Positions 51,368 to 60,217 of a stretch of 64,000 nt of DNA are shown here, in pieces; within the stretch, counting starts at the first letter, position 1, and each line of letters opens with the position of its first letter. Both the position numbers and the translations under genes were made by a program. This DNA is from Roseiarcus sp963794655 (lineage in GTDB: Bacteria; Pseudomonadota; Alphaproteobacteria; Rhizobiales; Beijerinckiaceae), in assembly GCA_963794655.1 (NCBI GenBank), contig CAWCEV010000003.1:248001-312000 (forward strand). The letters run 5' to 3'. The notes beneath the pieces are model-generated. The model saw nothing but the letters and a program-made list of their open reading frames with translations, did no database searches and was not told the origin of the DNA.

Positions 51368-53048
51368 CCCTTTCGCCGCTCCGCGCGCCGCAAACGGGCG
51401 GGCGCCCAACGTGTTCCGCCGCGGCGCCTGGACGCCGATGCGGCAATTCGATGATCGGGACGAGGTCGACTTCGCCGTCGTCGGGACGGGCGCGGGCGGC
51501 GGCCCGGTTCTCGCGGGCTTGGCGGAGCAAGGTTTTTCGGTGATCGGGTTCGATGCGGGCCCCTATTTCCGGCCGCTGGAGGACTTCGCCTCCGACGAGA
51601 CCGAGCAGGAGAAACTCTACTGGAACGACGACCGCATTTCGGAGGGCGAGAATCCCCTGGTGATGGGCGGCAAGAACAGCGGCAAGGCTGTGGGCGGATC
51701 GACGGTGCATTTCGCGATGGTGTCGCTGCGCTTTCGTCCGGAATGGTTCAAATCGCGCTCGCAACTCGGATATGGAGTCGATTGGCCGCTCGACTGGCGC
51801 GAGATGTGGGACTGGTACGGACAGGCGGAAAAGGCGCTGTCGATCTCCGGACCGATAACCTACCCGTGGGGGCCGAAGCGGCCCCGCTACCCTTTGCGGG
51901 CGCATCCGATCAACGGCGCCGCGCAACTTTTAGCGCGCGGTGCAGAGGCGATGGGATACGCCTGGACGGAGACGCCGCTTGCAACCGTATCGGCGCCGAA
52001 GGGGGAGAGCCCGCCCTGCGTCTATCGCGGCTTCTGCCGCTTCGGGTGCTCGACCAACGCGAAGCAGAGCCAACTTGTCACCTTCATTCCCCGCGCCCTG
52101 GCCGCTGGCGCGGAAATTCGAGATCTCGCCATGGTCGGGCGGATCGAGATTGGCCGCGATGGGCGAGCCACCGGGATGCACTACCACCGCGAGGGCCGGT
52201 GGCGCTTTCAGAAGGCTCGGGCCGTGATTGTCGCGGGCTACGCGATCGAAACGCCGCGCCTGCTTTTGAACTCGGCGAACGATCGTTTCCCGGACGGGCT
52301 TGCCAACAGCAGCGGCCTGGTCGGCCGGAACCTCATGAGCCAGTCCAACCAAGCGGCATGGGGTTACATGGACGAGGTTGTGCGAGCCTACAAGGCGCCC
52401 CCTTCGACCACCATCACCGAGCATTGGAACTATGAGGACCGCAAGGACTTTCACGGCGGCTACTGCTGGATGGCGCAGGGGCCGCTGCCGATCGAGACGA
52501 TGACGACCATCACGGGATCGAAGGGGCTTTGGGGCGCTGCGCTCCACGAGGAAATGCTGCGCTACAACCACCTCGTCGGATTGAAAATGGTTGGGGAGCA
52601 ACTGCCCAACGAGAACAACCGGGTGACGCTCGCCGACGATACGGACCAATACGGGTTGCGCATCCCCCGCATCACCTATTCCTGGGGGAAAAACGACAAA
52701 GCCATGATCCGCCACGCGCTCGATCAGATGAGCACCAGTCTGGACCTTGTAGGCGCCAAGGATATCTGGCGGCAAGACAATGACATGAATCATCTGGCCG
52801 GCACGGCGCGCATGGGCTTCACGCCCCGGGACAGCGTGATCAACGCGGATTGCCAGACCTGGGACGTTCCCAATCTCTTCGTCTGCGACGGATCGGTTTT
52901 TCCCACCACGGGCGGAGTGAATCCGTCGCTGACCATCACCGCGCTCGCAATGCGCGCCGCCGAGCGAATCGCGCGATTGGCCCGGCGGGGCGACTTGGGG
53001 GCCATGATCAGCAGCCGGCCGAGATCAGCATTGCCCGTTGCGACCTGA
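51351..53048 (+). CDS. GMC-family flavoprotein dehydrogenase, second copy
   Basis: FAD enzyme of 565 residues paired with the subunit 3 gene before it. The FAD loop is FAVVGTGAGGGPVLAGLAEQ, a Cys-containing segment reads CVYRGFCRFGCSTNAK, and the C-terminus carries HLAGTARMG and GGVNPSLTITA (active-site His/Asn). No signal peptide is seen and no cytochrome gene follows, unlike the first set. Its electrons may go to the duplicated membrane protein or to a distant cytochrome. Start at 51351 or the ATG at 51357. Confidence 0.9.
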   Translation: MSMSADPFAAPRAANGRAPNVFRRGAWTPMRQFDDRDEVDFAVVGTGAGGGPVLAGLAEQGFSVIGFDAGPYFRPLEDFASDETEQEKLYWNDDRISEGENPLVMGGKNSGKAVGGSTVHFAMVSLRFRPEWFKSRSQLGYGVDWPLDWREMWDWYGQAEKALSISGPITYPWGPKRPRYPLRAHPINGAAQLLARGAEAMGYAWTETPLATVSAPKGESPPCVYRGFCRFGCSTNAKQSQLVTFIPRALAAGAEIRDLAMVGRIEIGRDGRATGMHYHREGRWRFQKARAVIVAGYAIETPRLLLNSANDRFPDGLANSSGLVGRNLMSQSNQAAWGYMDEVVRAYKAPPSTTITEHWNYEDRKDFHGGYCWMAQGPLPIETMTTITGSKGLWGAALHEEMLRYNHLVGLKMVGEQLPNENNRVTLADDTDQYGLRIPRITYSWGKNDKAMIRHALDQMSTSLDLVGAKDIWRQDNDMNHLAGTARMGFTPRDSVINADCQTWDVPNLFVCDGSVFPTTGGVNPSLTITALAMRAAERIARLARRGDLGAMISSRPRSALPVAT

Positions 53049-53057
53049 GGAGAGCCC

Positions 53058-54140
53058 ATGTCTGCGAACGATCATCTTGCGGGCAAAGTCGTCGTGATCA
53101 CCGGGGCTGCAGCCGGAGTCGGGCGGGCCATCGCGCTACGGTTCGCGCGCGAAGGCGCAAAGCTCGGCCTCATTTCCCGCGACGAGGGCGCACTCGAATC
53201 TCTTGCCAACGAGTTGCGGGTCGCCGGCGCCCAAGAGGCCGCGATCGCGCCTATCGACGTCAGCGACGCGGAAGCCGTTTTTGCCGCGGCGGATCGCTTC
53301 TCGGGCCAGTTTGGCCCGATCGACATCTGGGTCAACGACGCAATGGTCACGGTTTTCTCCACGGTGCGCGACATCACGCCGGAGGAATTCCGCCGCGTAA
53401 CCGAGGTGACCTATCTGGGCGTTGTGCATGGGTGCATGGCCGCGCTGAGACAAATGCGCAACCAGCCCTGCGGGCAAATCATCAACATCGGTTCGGCGCT
53501 GGCCTATCGCGGCATCCCGTTGCAATCAGCTTATTGCGGAGCGAAGCATGCGATCCGCGGCTTCACCGCCTCGCTACGCACCGAACTGGAGCATGAGCGC
53601 TCCCCCATTTCCGTCTCCATCGTCGAACTGCCGGCGATGAATACGCCGCAGTTCGATTGGGCTCGCACCCATCGCGCGCACCAGCCCAAGCCAATGGGCG
53701 CCATTTTCCAGCCCGAAGCCGCGGCGGAGGCGGTCCTGCGCGCAGCGCGAACAGGCGCCAGCGAATATTGGGTGGGAACCTCAACGCTCTTGACGATTGT
53801 GGGCAACATGATCGCGCCGAAATTCATGGACTGGTTTCTTTCACGCTCAGCTGTCGCCGGACAGGAAACCAGCCAGTTGGTGCAACCAGGCAGGCGCGAC
53901 AATCTGATGCAGCCGGTTCCGGACTTCCATCGTGTGCGCGGCTCGTTCAGCGATGAAGCGAAGTCCCGGGTGTCCATCTATCCGGGAGCGACAACGCGCG
54001 CGGCGATCGTGGCCGGGGGAGCCGGGCTGTTCTTCGGGCTGGGTCTCATCATGGCGCAGCGTCGGCATTCTCGGCCGCGCGTATCGAATGGCGGAGGTTC
54101 TCGATCCTTTCGCGCCAACGAAGCCAACTCGCGTTTGTAG
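53058..54140 (+). CDS. SDR-family oxidoreductase with C-terminal membrane segment
   Basis: Short-chain dehydrogenase of 360 residues, longer than the classical 250. The Rossmann motif TGAAAGVGRAIA is followed by WVNDAM (NDA in place of the usual NNAG), the Ser in INIGSALAY and YCGAKHA (Tyr-xxx-Lys). The extra 100 residues contain a predicted helix (AIVAGGAGLFFGLGLIMAQ) that may tether it to the membrane. The substrate is unknown. It follows the GMC gene by 9 bp and has gaggagagcccatg at its start. Confidence 0.88.
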   Translation: MSANDHLAGKVVVITGAAAGVGRAIALRFAREGAKLGLISRDEGALESLANELRVAGAQEAAIAPIDVSDAEAVFAAADRFSGQFGPIDIWVNDAMVTVFSTVRDITPEEFRRVTEVTYLGVVHGCMAALRQMRNQPCGQIINIGSALAYRGIPLQSAYCGAKHAIRGFTASLRTELEHERSPISVSIVELPAMNTPQFDWARTHRAHQPKPMGAIFQPEAAAEAVLRAARTGASEYWVGTSTLLTIVGNMIAPKFMDWFLSRSAVAGQETSQLVQPGRRDNLMQPVPDFHRVRGSFSDEAKSRVSIYPGATTRAAIVAGGAGLFFGLGLIMAQRRHSRPRVSNGGGSRSFRANEANSRL

Positions 54141-54368
54141 CTAGGCATCGCGCCCTGGTCCATCGAGTTTCCGCCTTTGCAGGTGTTAGCGCGGCGGCAC
54201 GGCAACAGGGTCAATGTGCAAGCGGGTGGTTTCCAATGAGACACATGGAAACGCGCCCCTGCCGTCTCGCGCGACCGAGGTTCTCGACAGCGGGGCGTGT
54301 CGCGTCTGGGCGAGATTGGAGCGCATGGCGGGTGGGTTTGAACTGCAAGCCGAATCAGGATTTCCACC

Positions 54369-56537
54369 ATGGGTGACCGCCCGCTTTCCATCGACATTCG
54401 CCATCCCCTGGTGCTCAAGGCCAGCGATCTTGTTCTCGTGACACGGGAAGACGGAGAGATTGTGCGAGAAGTGCCGGGGTTTGGGCTGTTCTACCGCGAC
54501 ACCTGCTATCTAGACGGGTATGCGCTGCGCCTGCACGGGACCGCGCCGCTGCTTCTCATGTCTTCAGACAGCGAAGGCCTCTCTGCGCAGATCGCTTTGA
54601 CGAACCATGATCTCGCGACTGCTAACGGGCAAATCATTGCCGATCATAAGCTGAGCATCCGACGAACCTTCGTGACGCTCGAAGACGGACCCGTGTTCGT
54701 CGATACAATTTCCATCCGCAACTCCGGAACCAACTCGGTCACGCTTCCCATATCGCTGGAATTTTCGACGAAGTTTGAAAGCATGTTCGTGCTGCGGGGC
54801 GCGCCTCCGGGGAGGCGCGGACGAATGCAGGCGCCGGAGTGGGAAGGGACGGCCCTCCGCTTCTCCTACGATGGCGCGGATGATGTAAGGCGAACGCTTC
54901 AGGTCGACTTCTCGCTGCTGCCTGTGATCGCTCCGCTCACGACCGAGAAGAGCATCGCCAACTTCGAGCTTTGCCTCGAGCCTCAGGCTTCTAAGAATCT
55001 GAGCGTGATGTGCCGCGTCGATGAACGGCCCGTGGGCGGCGAAACGCCGGCTTCGAGCCAAGTGCCACTCAGCGCGGACGTGATCCAACAGACCAAGGAG
55101 GCCGCTTCGCGAGCGCTGCTCCACGGCTACGCTCGGGTCGAGACGCCCAGCAAGGCGTTCGGCGAGGCTATGGCGCGGTCCTTTACCGATCTTGCGCTCC
55201 TGGACGTGAGGCGAGGCCCGCACAGCTTCACGTCGGCGGGCGTGCCATGGTTCGTCGGGCTGTTCGGTCGAGACAGCCTATTGCCAACGATTCAATGCCT
55301 CGCCTTCAATCCGGAGCTCGGGCCCCGAACGGTCGAGTCGCTGGCGCACTGGCAGGGAACGAGGAAGAGCGATTCTCGAACCCGAGAGGAGCCCGGAAAA
55401 ATCCTTCATGAACTTCGGGTCGGAGAACTCGCCCATCTTCACGAGGTCCCCCAGACGCCGTCGTATGCGGCGGTGGATTCGACGTTGCTCTTCCTGATCG
55501 CCATTGCGCGCCATGTCGCATGGACAGGCGCGATGGACTTGTTCGATACGCTGCGGCCAAATATCGATCGCGCGCTCGACTGGTTAGCCTACAAGACCGA
55601 TGAAAACGAAGCGGGCTACGTGACCTACGACGGGGTTACAGAGGGAGGGCAGCCTATCAATCAAAGCTGGCGCGATTCTGGCACGGGCGTCCTGCGCGAG
55701 GACGGAAGCTATCCTGTTCCCCCCCTCGCGCTCGTAGAGGTTCAGGGTTACGCTTATCAGGCCCGTATGCTGATCGCGCCCTTACTTCGCCGCAGCGGCG
55801 AAAACGTGAAGGCGGACAAGCTTGAAGCCGATGCGCGGGAGCTACAGGCGAGGTTCCTGCGCGACTTCTGGATGGACGCCGAGGGTTACTATTGCCTTGC
55901 GCTGGAGAAGGATGGCCGTCAGGTGGCCTCCATCACCTCCAACGCGGCGCAAGTGCTCTGGACAGGCATCGCAACCAAAGAACACGCCCGGAGAATCGCC
56001 GCGCGGGTAATGAAGCCCGACATGTTTTCCGGCTGGGGCGTTCGGACCTTGTCGGCGGATCATCCGCGGTTCGATCCGCTCGCCTATCAGCAAGGCAGCG
56101 TCTGGCCGTTCGACAATGCCCTGATCGTCTCTGGCCTACGCCGCTACGGCGAGGACAAGGCCGCGCTCCGCATCGTTGCCGCGACGCTGGACGCCGCCAA
56201 CGCCTTCCGACTGCGGCGTCTACCCGAGTTCATCGCTGGAATGGCGCGGTTTCCGGGAGACGGACCGATCCACACGCCGCGCGCCGACCCGCTCCAGGCG
56301 TGGTCCTCGGCGGCCATTCCCTTCATGACGAGCGAACTATTGGGTTTAAGCGCGGACGGGTTCGAAAAGCGCCTCCATATCCGGCGCCCTCATTTGCCAG
56401 ACGGCGTGGACGAGTTGTCGGTGCATGATCTTCGCGCCGCCGGAGAGAAAGTCTCAATACGCTTTATGCGGAAGCAAGGCGGGGTCGACACCGAGCTTAT
56501 CGATGGCAACAGTGGGCTGGAACTCGTCGCCGAATAG
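54369..56537 (+). CDS. Amylo-alpha-1,6-glucosidase / glycogen debranching-type glycosidase
   Basis: Protein of 722 residues. The N-terminal beta-sandwich (about 1-230) is the bacterial/archaeal GDE N-domain (FGLFYRDTCYLDGYAL). The C-terminal (alpha/alpha)6 barrel has PWFVGLFGRDSLLPTIQ, NQSWRDSGTG and SVWPFDNALI, typical of this GH13-unrelated debranching group. It would release glucose from branched alpha-glucans or trim related oligosaccharides. No signal peptide is visible. It is last in the accessory block, 235 bp from the tRNA gene. Confidence 0.85.
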   Translation: MGDRPLSIDIRHPLVLKASDLVLVTREDGEIVREVPGFGLFYRDTCYLDGYALRLHGTAPLLLMSSDSEGLSAQIALTNHDLATANGQIIADHKLSIRRTFVTLEDGPVFVDTISIRNSGTNSVTLPISLEFSTKFESMFVLRGAPPGRRGRMQAPEWEGTALRFSYDGADDVRRTLQVDFSLLPVIAPLTTEKSIANFELCLEPQASKNLSVMCRVDERPVGGETPASSQVPLSADVIQQTKEAASRALLHGYARVETPSKAFGEAMARSFTDLALLDVRRGPHSFTSAGVPWFVGLFGRDSLLPTIQCLAFNPELGPRTVESLAHWQGTRKSDSRTREEPGKILHELRVGELAHLHEVPQTPSYAAVDSTLLFLIAIARHVAWTGAMDLFDTLRPNIDRALDWLAYKTDENEAGYVTYDGVTEGGQPINQSWRDSGTGVLREDGSYPVPPLALVEVQGYAYQARMLIAPLLRRSGENVKADKLEADARELQARFLRDFWMDAEGYYCLALEKDGRQVASITSNAAQVLWTGIATKEHARRIAARVMKPDMFSGWGVRTLSADHPRFDPLAYQQGSVWPFDNALIVSGLRRYGEDKAALRIVAATLDAANAFRLRRLPEFIAGMARFPGDGPIHTPRADPLQAWSSAAIPFMTSELLGLSADGFEKRLHIRRPHLPDGVDELSVHDLRAAGEKVSIRFMRKQGGVDTELIDGNSGLELVAE

Positions 56538-56685
56538 CGAATCCTTAGTGTTGCATCCGTTGTCGAGGACTCTAGAGAGACGCGCTATGGGCCAGGTTCT
56601 TCTGCGAGCGAGATGAGGCCTCCAGCGCCTCCCTTAGGGGCTTGTCAGCAGGTTCGGATGGTTGCACCAAGTTGGTTGGTATTTT

Positions 56686-56704
56686 TGTACCCAATGTGTA
56701 CCCA
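56686..56704. repeat. Direct repeat TGTACCCA beside tRNA-Pro
   Basis: TGTACCCA-atg-TGTACCCA, period 11 bp, lying 70 bp beyond the 3' end of the tRNA gene. On the tRNA strand it reads TGGGTACA twice. Similar short repeats are found near integrase-type attachment sites, but no integrase gene is present here. Confidence 0.5.
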
Positions 56705-56773
56705 TATCGTCGAAGCCCCAAAAAACCGCAATATTCCTCACTCGTAAGCTATCGATCTCTTTGCTTAAAATGG

Positions 56774-56848
56774 TCGGAGTGGCGGGATTCGAACCCACGA
56801 CCCCTAGTCCCCCAGACTAGTGCGCTAACCGGGCTGCGCTACACTCCG
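56774..56848 (-). tRNA. tRNA-Pro (anticodon GGG)
   Basis: The minus strand folds as a cloverleaf: acceptor CGGAGTG/CACTCCG with discriminator A, a D arm (agcgcagcccggttagcgc), anticodon stem CTAGT/ACTAG with loop CTGGGGG giving anticodon GGG, and the T arm with GGTTCGAATCC. No CCA is encoded. C1-G72 with A73 fits a proline tRNA. The 3' end faces the sugar-catabolism block. Confidence 0.93.
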
Positions 56849-56908
56849 ACGCGGCCCTTATAGTGAGCGAGTCCACGCGACGCAATGCGGCGGCAGCGGC
56901 TGTCCGCT

Positions 56909-57367
56909 TCACGGGCCCGGCGAACGCGCCTGGGCCAGGATTCGTTCGGCGTCCACGATTTCAGTAAGCGCCGCGCGAAGCGCAGCGACGTCGTCTTCGG
57001 CAACCTTCGAGGCGGCCGCGTCGGGGCCGGCGTCCTCTGCTGCTTCGGGGGCAGGCGCCGGTTCGGCGGCGGCGGTCGAGAGCGCCTGGACGCCCTGCTC
57101 CTTGAACAGCTTCTGGACGCCCTTGATCGTATAGCCTTCGTCGTACAGGAGCCGCCGGATCAACCTCAGCCGCTCGATGTCCTCCGGGCGGTAGTAGCGC
57201 CGGCCCCCGGCCCGCTTGAGCGGCCGGATCTGTGGGAAGCGCGTCTCCCAGAAGCGCAGCACATGCTGCGGCAGATCCATCGAATCCGCGACTTCGCGGA
57301 TCGTTCGATAGGCTTCGGGACCTTTCTCGATCGGCGCGCTCGCGCCTGCGGGGCTGGAGAGAATCAT
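56909..57367 (-). CDS. MerR-family transcriptional regulator
   Basis: DNA-binding protein of 152 residues. The N-terminal winged helix has YRTIREVADSMDLPQHVLRF, WETRFPQIRPLKRAGGRRYY and LRLIRRLLYDEGYTIKGVQ. The C-terminus is Ala/Pro-rich and lacks effector cysteines. This gene type lies next to ihfA in many alphaproteobacteria. Its targets are unknown. The ATG at 57367 is used; an upstream ATG at 57430 would add 21 unlikely residues. Confidence 0.88.
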   Translation of the reverse strand: MILSSPAGASAPIEKGPEAYRTIREVADSMDLPQHVLRFWETRFPQIRPLKRAGGRRYYRPEDIERLRLIRRLLYDEGYTIKGVQKLFKEQGVQALSTAAAEPAPAPEAAEDAGPDAAASKVAEDDVAALRAALTEIVDAERILAQARSPGP

Positions 57368-57471
57368 GGCGCCTCCGTTCGCGTGGCCCACTATCGGCCG
57401 AACCGGGCGGAAACGCCAGTCGGGGCGCATTACGCCTTGCCCCGCTCAGCGGCGTTGTCGGGCCGCAGCGC

Positions 57472-57828
57472 CTAGTCTTTTTCGGACGTGTGATCGCGCC
57501 CGTTGATCTTGGCCTTCAGCACGTTTGACGGCTTGAACACCATGACGCGGCGAGGAAGGATCGGCACCTCGACGCCAGTCTTTGGATTGCGACCCACGCG
57601 CTCGCCTTTAGACCGTACCACGAACGATCCGAAGCCGGACAGCTTGACAGTCTCGCCGCGCGCAGCGGCGTCGCAGATCTCGTCGAGGACCGACTGAACG
57701 AGTTCCGCTGACTCGGTTCGCGACAATCCCACCTTTTGATAAACGATCTCGGAGAGGTCGGCCCGCGTGACCGTCTTTCCCGTTTCCCGCCCAATTTTTG
57801 TTTCGCCGCCAAGCCTAGCGTTCGCCAT
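57472..57828 (-). CDS. ihfA: Integration host factor alpha subunit
   Basis: Nucleoid protein of 118 residues that bends DNA as a heterodimer with IHF-beta. HU/IHF features are VTRADLSEIVYQKVGLSRTE, VKLSGFGSFVVR, GRNPKTGVEVPILPRRVM and FKPSNVLKAKIN. The arm proline is present in KTGVEVPIL. The start is taken at 57828 (MANARLGGET); an ATG four codons upstream is also possible. The 286-bp gap to the divergent SDR gene holds the promoters; no further gene was seen there. Confidence 0.93.
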   Translation of the reverse strand: MANARLGGETKIGRETGKTVTRADLSEIVYQKVGLSRTESAELVQSVLDEICDAAARGETVKLSGFGSFVVRSKGERVGRNPKTGVEVPILPRRVMVFKPSNVLKAKINGRDHTSEKD

Positions 57829-58102
57829 ATCGAGCCCCAAACAAATTTCCGTCCCGCCCGGGACGCCTATCCCCGGCCCCGCGCCGGGCCAAATGAGCGG
57901 GGCCGACTTGGTCGCCTCCGCGTCGGACTTTCTTTTCGATCACCGCAAGTCCATAAGCGTCCAGCCTAGTGTCGGCGGCAATGAAAATCTACTTTTGCAA
58001 CGTCGCGTGTCCAGCGCGATCGGTGCCCCCGCGACCCGGCTTCCCGTCGTCTCGTGCGCAGACCGCGATCGTGCCCCGAAGGGCGAGCCTAGCAAATGAC
58101 GC

Positions 58103-58108
58103 AAGGAG
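58103..58108 (+). promoter_or_regulatory. Ribosome-binding site for the TTG start of the SDR gene
   Basis: AAGGAG six bases before the TTG at 58115. It supports the rare TTG initiation codon for this gene, since no ATG precedes the Rossmann motif. Confidence 0.6.
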
Positions 58109-58114
58109 TGTCGA

Positions 58115-58885
58115 TTGAGCGTATCGAGCCCTGACGGATCGCCCCGGATCGCGCTGGTGACCGGGGCCTCTCGGGGCATCGGCCGCGCCGCCGCCGTCGC
58201 TCTGGCCGCATCGGGCGCGCATGTGGTGGCGCTGGCCCGCACCCAGGGCGGCCTCGAGGAGCTCGACGACGAAATACGCGCACTTCCTCACGCGGATTCT
58301 GCCGGAACGACTCTCGTTCCGATGGACCTGCGCGATTTCGCCGCCATCGACCGGCTGGGAGAAGCGCTCTATCGGCGCTGGGGCCGACTCGACGCTTTCG
58401 TCGGCAACGCCGGCGTCCTGGGGCTTCTGACCCCCCTCCACCACCTCGACCCGAAGACATGGGACGATGTCATGGCCGTCAATGTCACGGCCAACTGGCG
58501 CCTCATCCGCTCGCTCGACCCGTTGCTGCGCCGCTCCGCCGCCGGCCGGGTCGCATTCATAACATCGGGCGTCGCGAGCCGCGCGGAATTGCGCGCCTAT
58601 TGGGGACCTTACGCCACCTCGAAGGCGGCGCTCGACGCGCTCGCTCGCAGCTATGCCGCGGAGACGCTCAACACTTCGACCATCCGCGTCATGCTCGTCG
58701 ATCCCGGACCTCTCCGAACCGCGATGCGCGCAACTGCAATGCCGGGCGAGGATCCCACGACGCTGCGCACACCGCAGGAACTCGCGCCGAAGATCGTCGA
58801 GATTTGCTCTCCCGCCTGGACCGAAACGGGCAAGCTGTACGACTTCCGCTCGGACAAGGTCCTCGCCTTTCGTTCTCCGGCCTGA
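58115..58885 (+). CDS. SDR-family NAD(P)-dependent oxidoreductase
   Basis: Classical short-chain dehydrogenase of 256 residues. The Rossmann motif is TGASRGIGRAAAVALA, VGNAGVLG corresponds to NNAG, Ser is in FITSGVASR and Tyr-xxx-Lys is YATSKAAL. The substrate cannot be told; SDRs of this type next to ihfA are widely conserved in Rhizobiales. It starts at TTG 58115, divergent from ihfA. Confidence 0.9.
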   Translation: MSVSSPDGSPRIALVTGASRGIGRAAAVALAASGAHVVALARTQGGLEELDDEIRALPHADSAGTTLVPMDLRDFAAIDRLGEALYRRWGRLDAFVGNAGVLGLLTPLHHLDPKTWDDVMAVNVTANWRLIRSLDPLLRRSAAGRVAFITSGVASRAELRAYWGPYATSKAALDALARSYAAETLNTSTIRVMLVDPGPLRTAMRATAMPGEDPTTLRTPQELAPKIVEICSPAWTETGKLYDFRSDKVLAFRSPA

Positions 58886-59085
58886 TCCGGCAGAGCGCGA
58901 TCGCCGCCTGACTTAAACGATGCATCTCTTGCGCATGCGCGATGATGCTCCGTCAGCGGGCAGGGGCCATGATTTACGGCTCAGGACAAGCTTGGAAGCT
59001 TCAAATTTCAGGAACCAACTGCGGCGCGCTGAGTTCTTGGGAAAGCTTGCCCCTTTCGCCAGGGAAACCCTACCAAGGCCGGGTC

Positions 59086-59319
59086 ATGATCGGATATGCG
59101 TCCGCGAACCTCATCCATGCTGTGAGCGGAGCAGCCTTTCCCGCTTCGAAGGCCGACCTAGTGGAGCGCGCCAGGAACCGCAGCGCGGGACAGGATGCGT
59201 TGGAAATCCTCGCCTCCCTGCCTGAAGACGCCAGGTTCGAAAGCCTTGCCGATCTTGCGAGGGCGACGCGTGGCGTCGACCAGGCGCCTCAAAGCGGCCT
59301 GCTCGAGAGAAAGCCTTAG
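59086..59319 (+). CDS. DUF2795 domain protein
   Basis: Small soluble protein of 77 residues with the DUF2795 pattern: ANLIHAVSGAAFPASKADLV, then ERARNRSAGQDALEILASLP and RFESLADLARA. Members are small stress-linked or regulatory proteins of unknown mechanism. The ATG at 59086 is chosen because the domain begins there; ATG at 58942 would add a poorly structured leader. It converges on the DUF892 gene across a strong hairpin. Confidence 0.65.
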   Translation: MIGYASANLIHAVSGAAFPASKADLVERARNRSAGQDALEILASLPEDARFESLADLARATRGVDQAPQSGLLERKP

Positions 59320-59336
59320 CAAGAGAATGGGTCGTC

Positions 59337-59380
59337 GCGCCTCCCGAAGCGGGCGGTCCGCCCTGCCCGCTTCGAGGCGC
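59337..59380. terminator. Strong bidirectional hairpin between convergent genes
   Basis: Stem GCGCCT-(cc)-CGAAGCGGGC pairs with GCCCGCTTCG-AGGCGC around a 10-base loop: 16 base pairs with one 2-base bulge. It lies in the 68-bp gap between the convergent DUF2795 and DUF892 genes and can serve both. No clear U-tract. Confidence 0.65.
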
Positions 59381-59387
59381 TCTGGCT

Positions 59388-59891
59388 TTACGCAGCGGCA
59401 GCGTTGACGCCGCTCTCCGCTATCTTGGTGAGTTTCTTGTCGGCCGCTTCTTCCTCGCTCAGGTTCGCCTTGAGCACGCTGCCGCAATCGCTGCGGCCGA
59501 GCGCATTTGCCCAGGCGATGAGCGTCCCGTAGCGGGTCATCTCATAGTGCTCGACCGCCTGCGCCGCGGCGATGAGCGCTGCGTCGAGCACCCGCTTGTC
59601 CTCGACGTCGCCGGCGACCTCTTCGGCCTCGTCAATGATCCCGTCGATCGCAGGGCAGTCGACCGTTTCCGGCGTGACGCCATGCATTTGGAAAACCTGC
59701 TCGACCCGTCTTACGTGGTTTCTCGTTTCGTCGAGATGGGCCTCGAACGCCGATTTGAGCTCCGGCGAACTCGCCTTTTCGATCATTTGCGGCAGCGCGC
59801 CAACGATCCGTTTTTCCGCGTAGTAGATGTCCTTGAGCTGGTGGACGAACAAATCGTCCATGGTCTGGATGTCTTTGGAGAAAATGCCCAT
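59388..59891 (-). CDS. YciE/YciF ferroxidase-like protein (DUF892)
   Basis: Ferritin-like four-helix protein, 167 residues. The pattern FVHQLKDIYYAEKRIVGALP, EAHLDETRNHVRRVEQVF and AAQAVEHYEMTRYGTLIAWA supplies the Glu/His ligands of a di-iron site. Members respond to osmotic or general stress in enterobacteria. The ATG at 59891 (MGIFSKDIQTM) fits the family. It is transcribed away from the ribosomal-protein operon. Confidence 0.9.
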   Translation of the reverse strand: MGIFSKDIQTMDDLFVHQLKDIYYAEKRIVGALPQMIEKASSPELKSAFEAHLDETRNHVRRVEQVFQMHGVTPETVDCPAIDGIIDEAEEVAGDVEDKRVLDAALIAAAQAVEHYEMTRYGTLIAWANALGRSDCGSVLKANLSEEEAADKKLTKIAESGVNAAAA

Positions 59892-60217
59892 TTGCGTGTT
59901 CCCTGTTTGGCATGGATCCCGCTTTCGCAATTCGATCCAAGGGCAACGTCGGCTATGGCCGTTCGTTCCGCTTCGCCGGGCGCCATCCCCGATTTCCGCA
60001 GGATTTTCCTTGCCACGGGGTCGATGTTTCCCTATGTACGCCGCTTCGTTGCGTCCCGCTGGGGGCTGAACGGAGGGCCGCGGGCTCGGACACGAGCGCG
60101 CGGCAGGACCAAGGTCCGGCCTCCCGTGTTCCCGCCTTCGAACGATCCGGTTCGAGCCTTTCCTGGGCTCGGAGGGCTCTGCGTGGGACGCGGCTTGAAG
60201 AATTGGAAAGGCACGAA
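59892..60217. other. Intergenic region before rpsF
   Basis: Holds the divergent start regions of the DUF892 gene and the rpsF operon. A short inverted repeat (ggctcggagggctc) lies near 60167-60180. No gene and no proven ribosomal-protein leader structure was recognised. Confidence 0.4.

Noticed and set aside
54214..54441. 75-codon open frame before the debranching gene
   Set aside because: Overlaps the start of the supported glycosidase in another frame and matches no family.
57841..58114. Search for plsX/fabH remnants upstream of ihfA
   Set aside because: Nothing resembling fatty-acid synthesis genes was found; the gap holds only divergent start regions.
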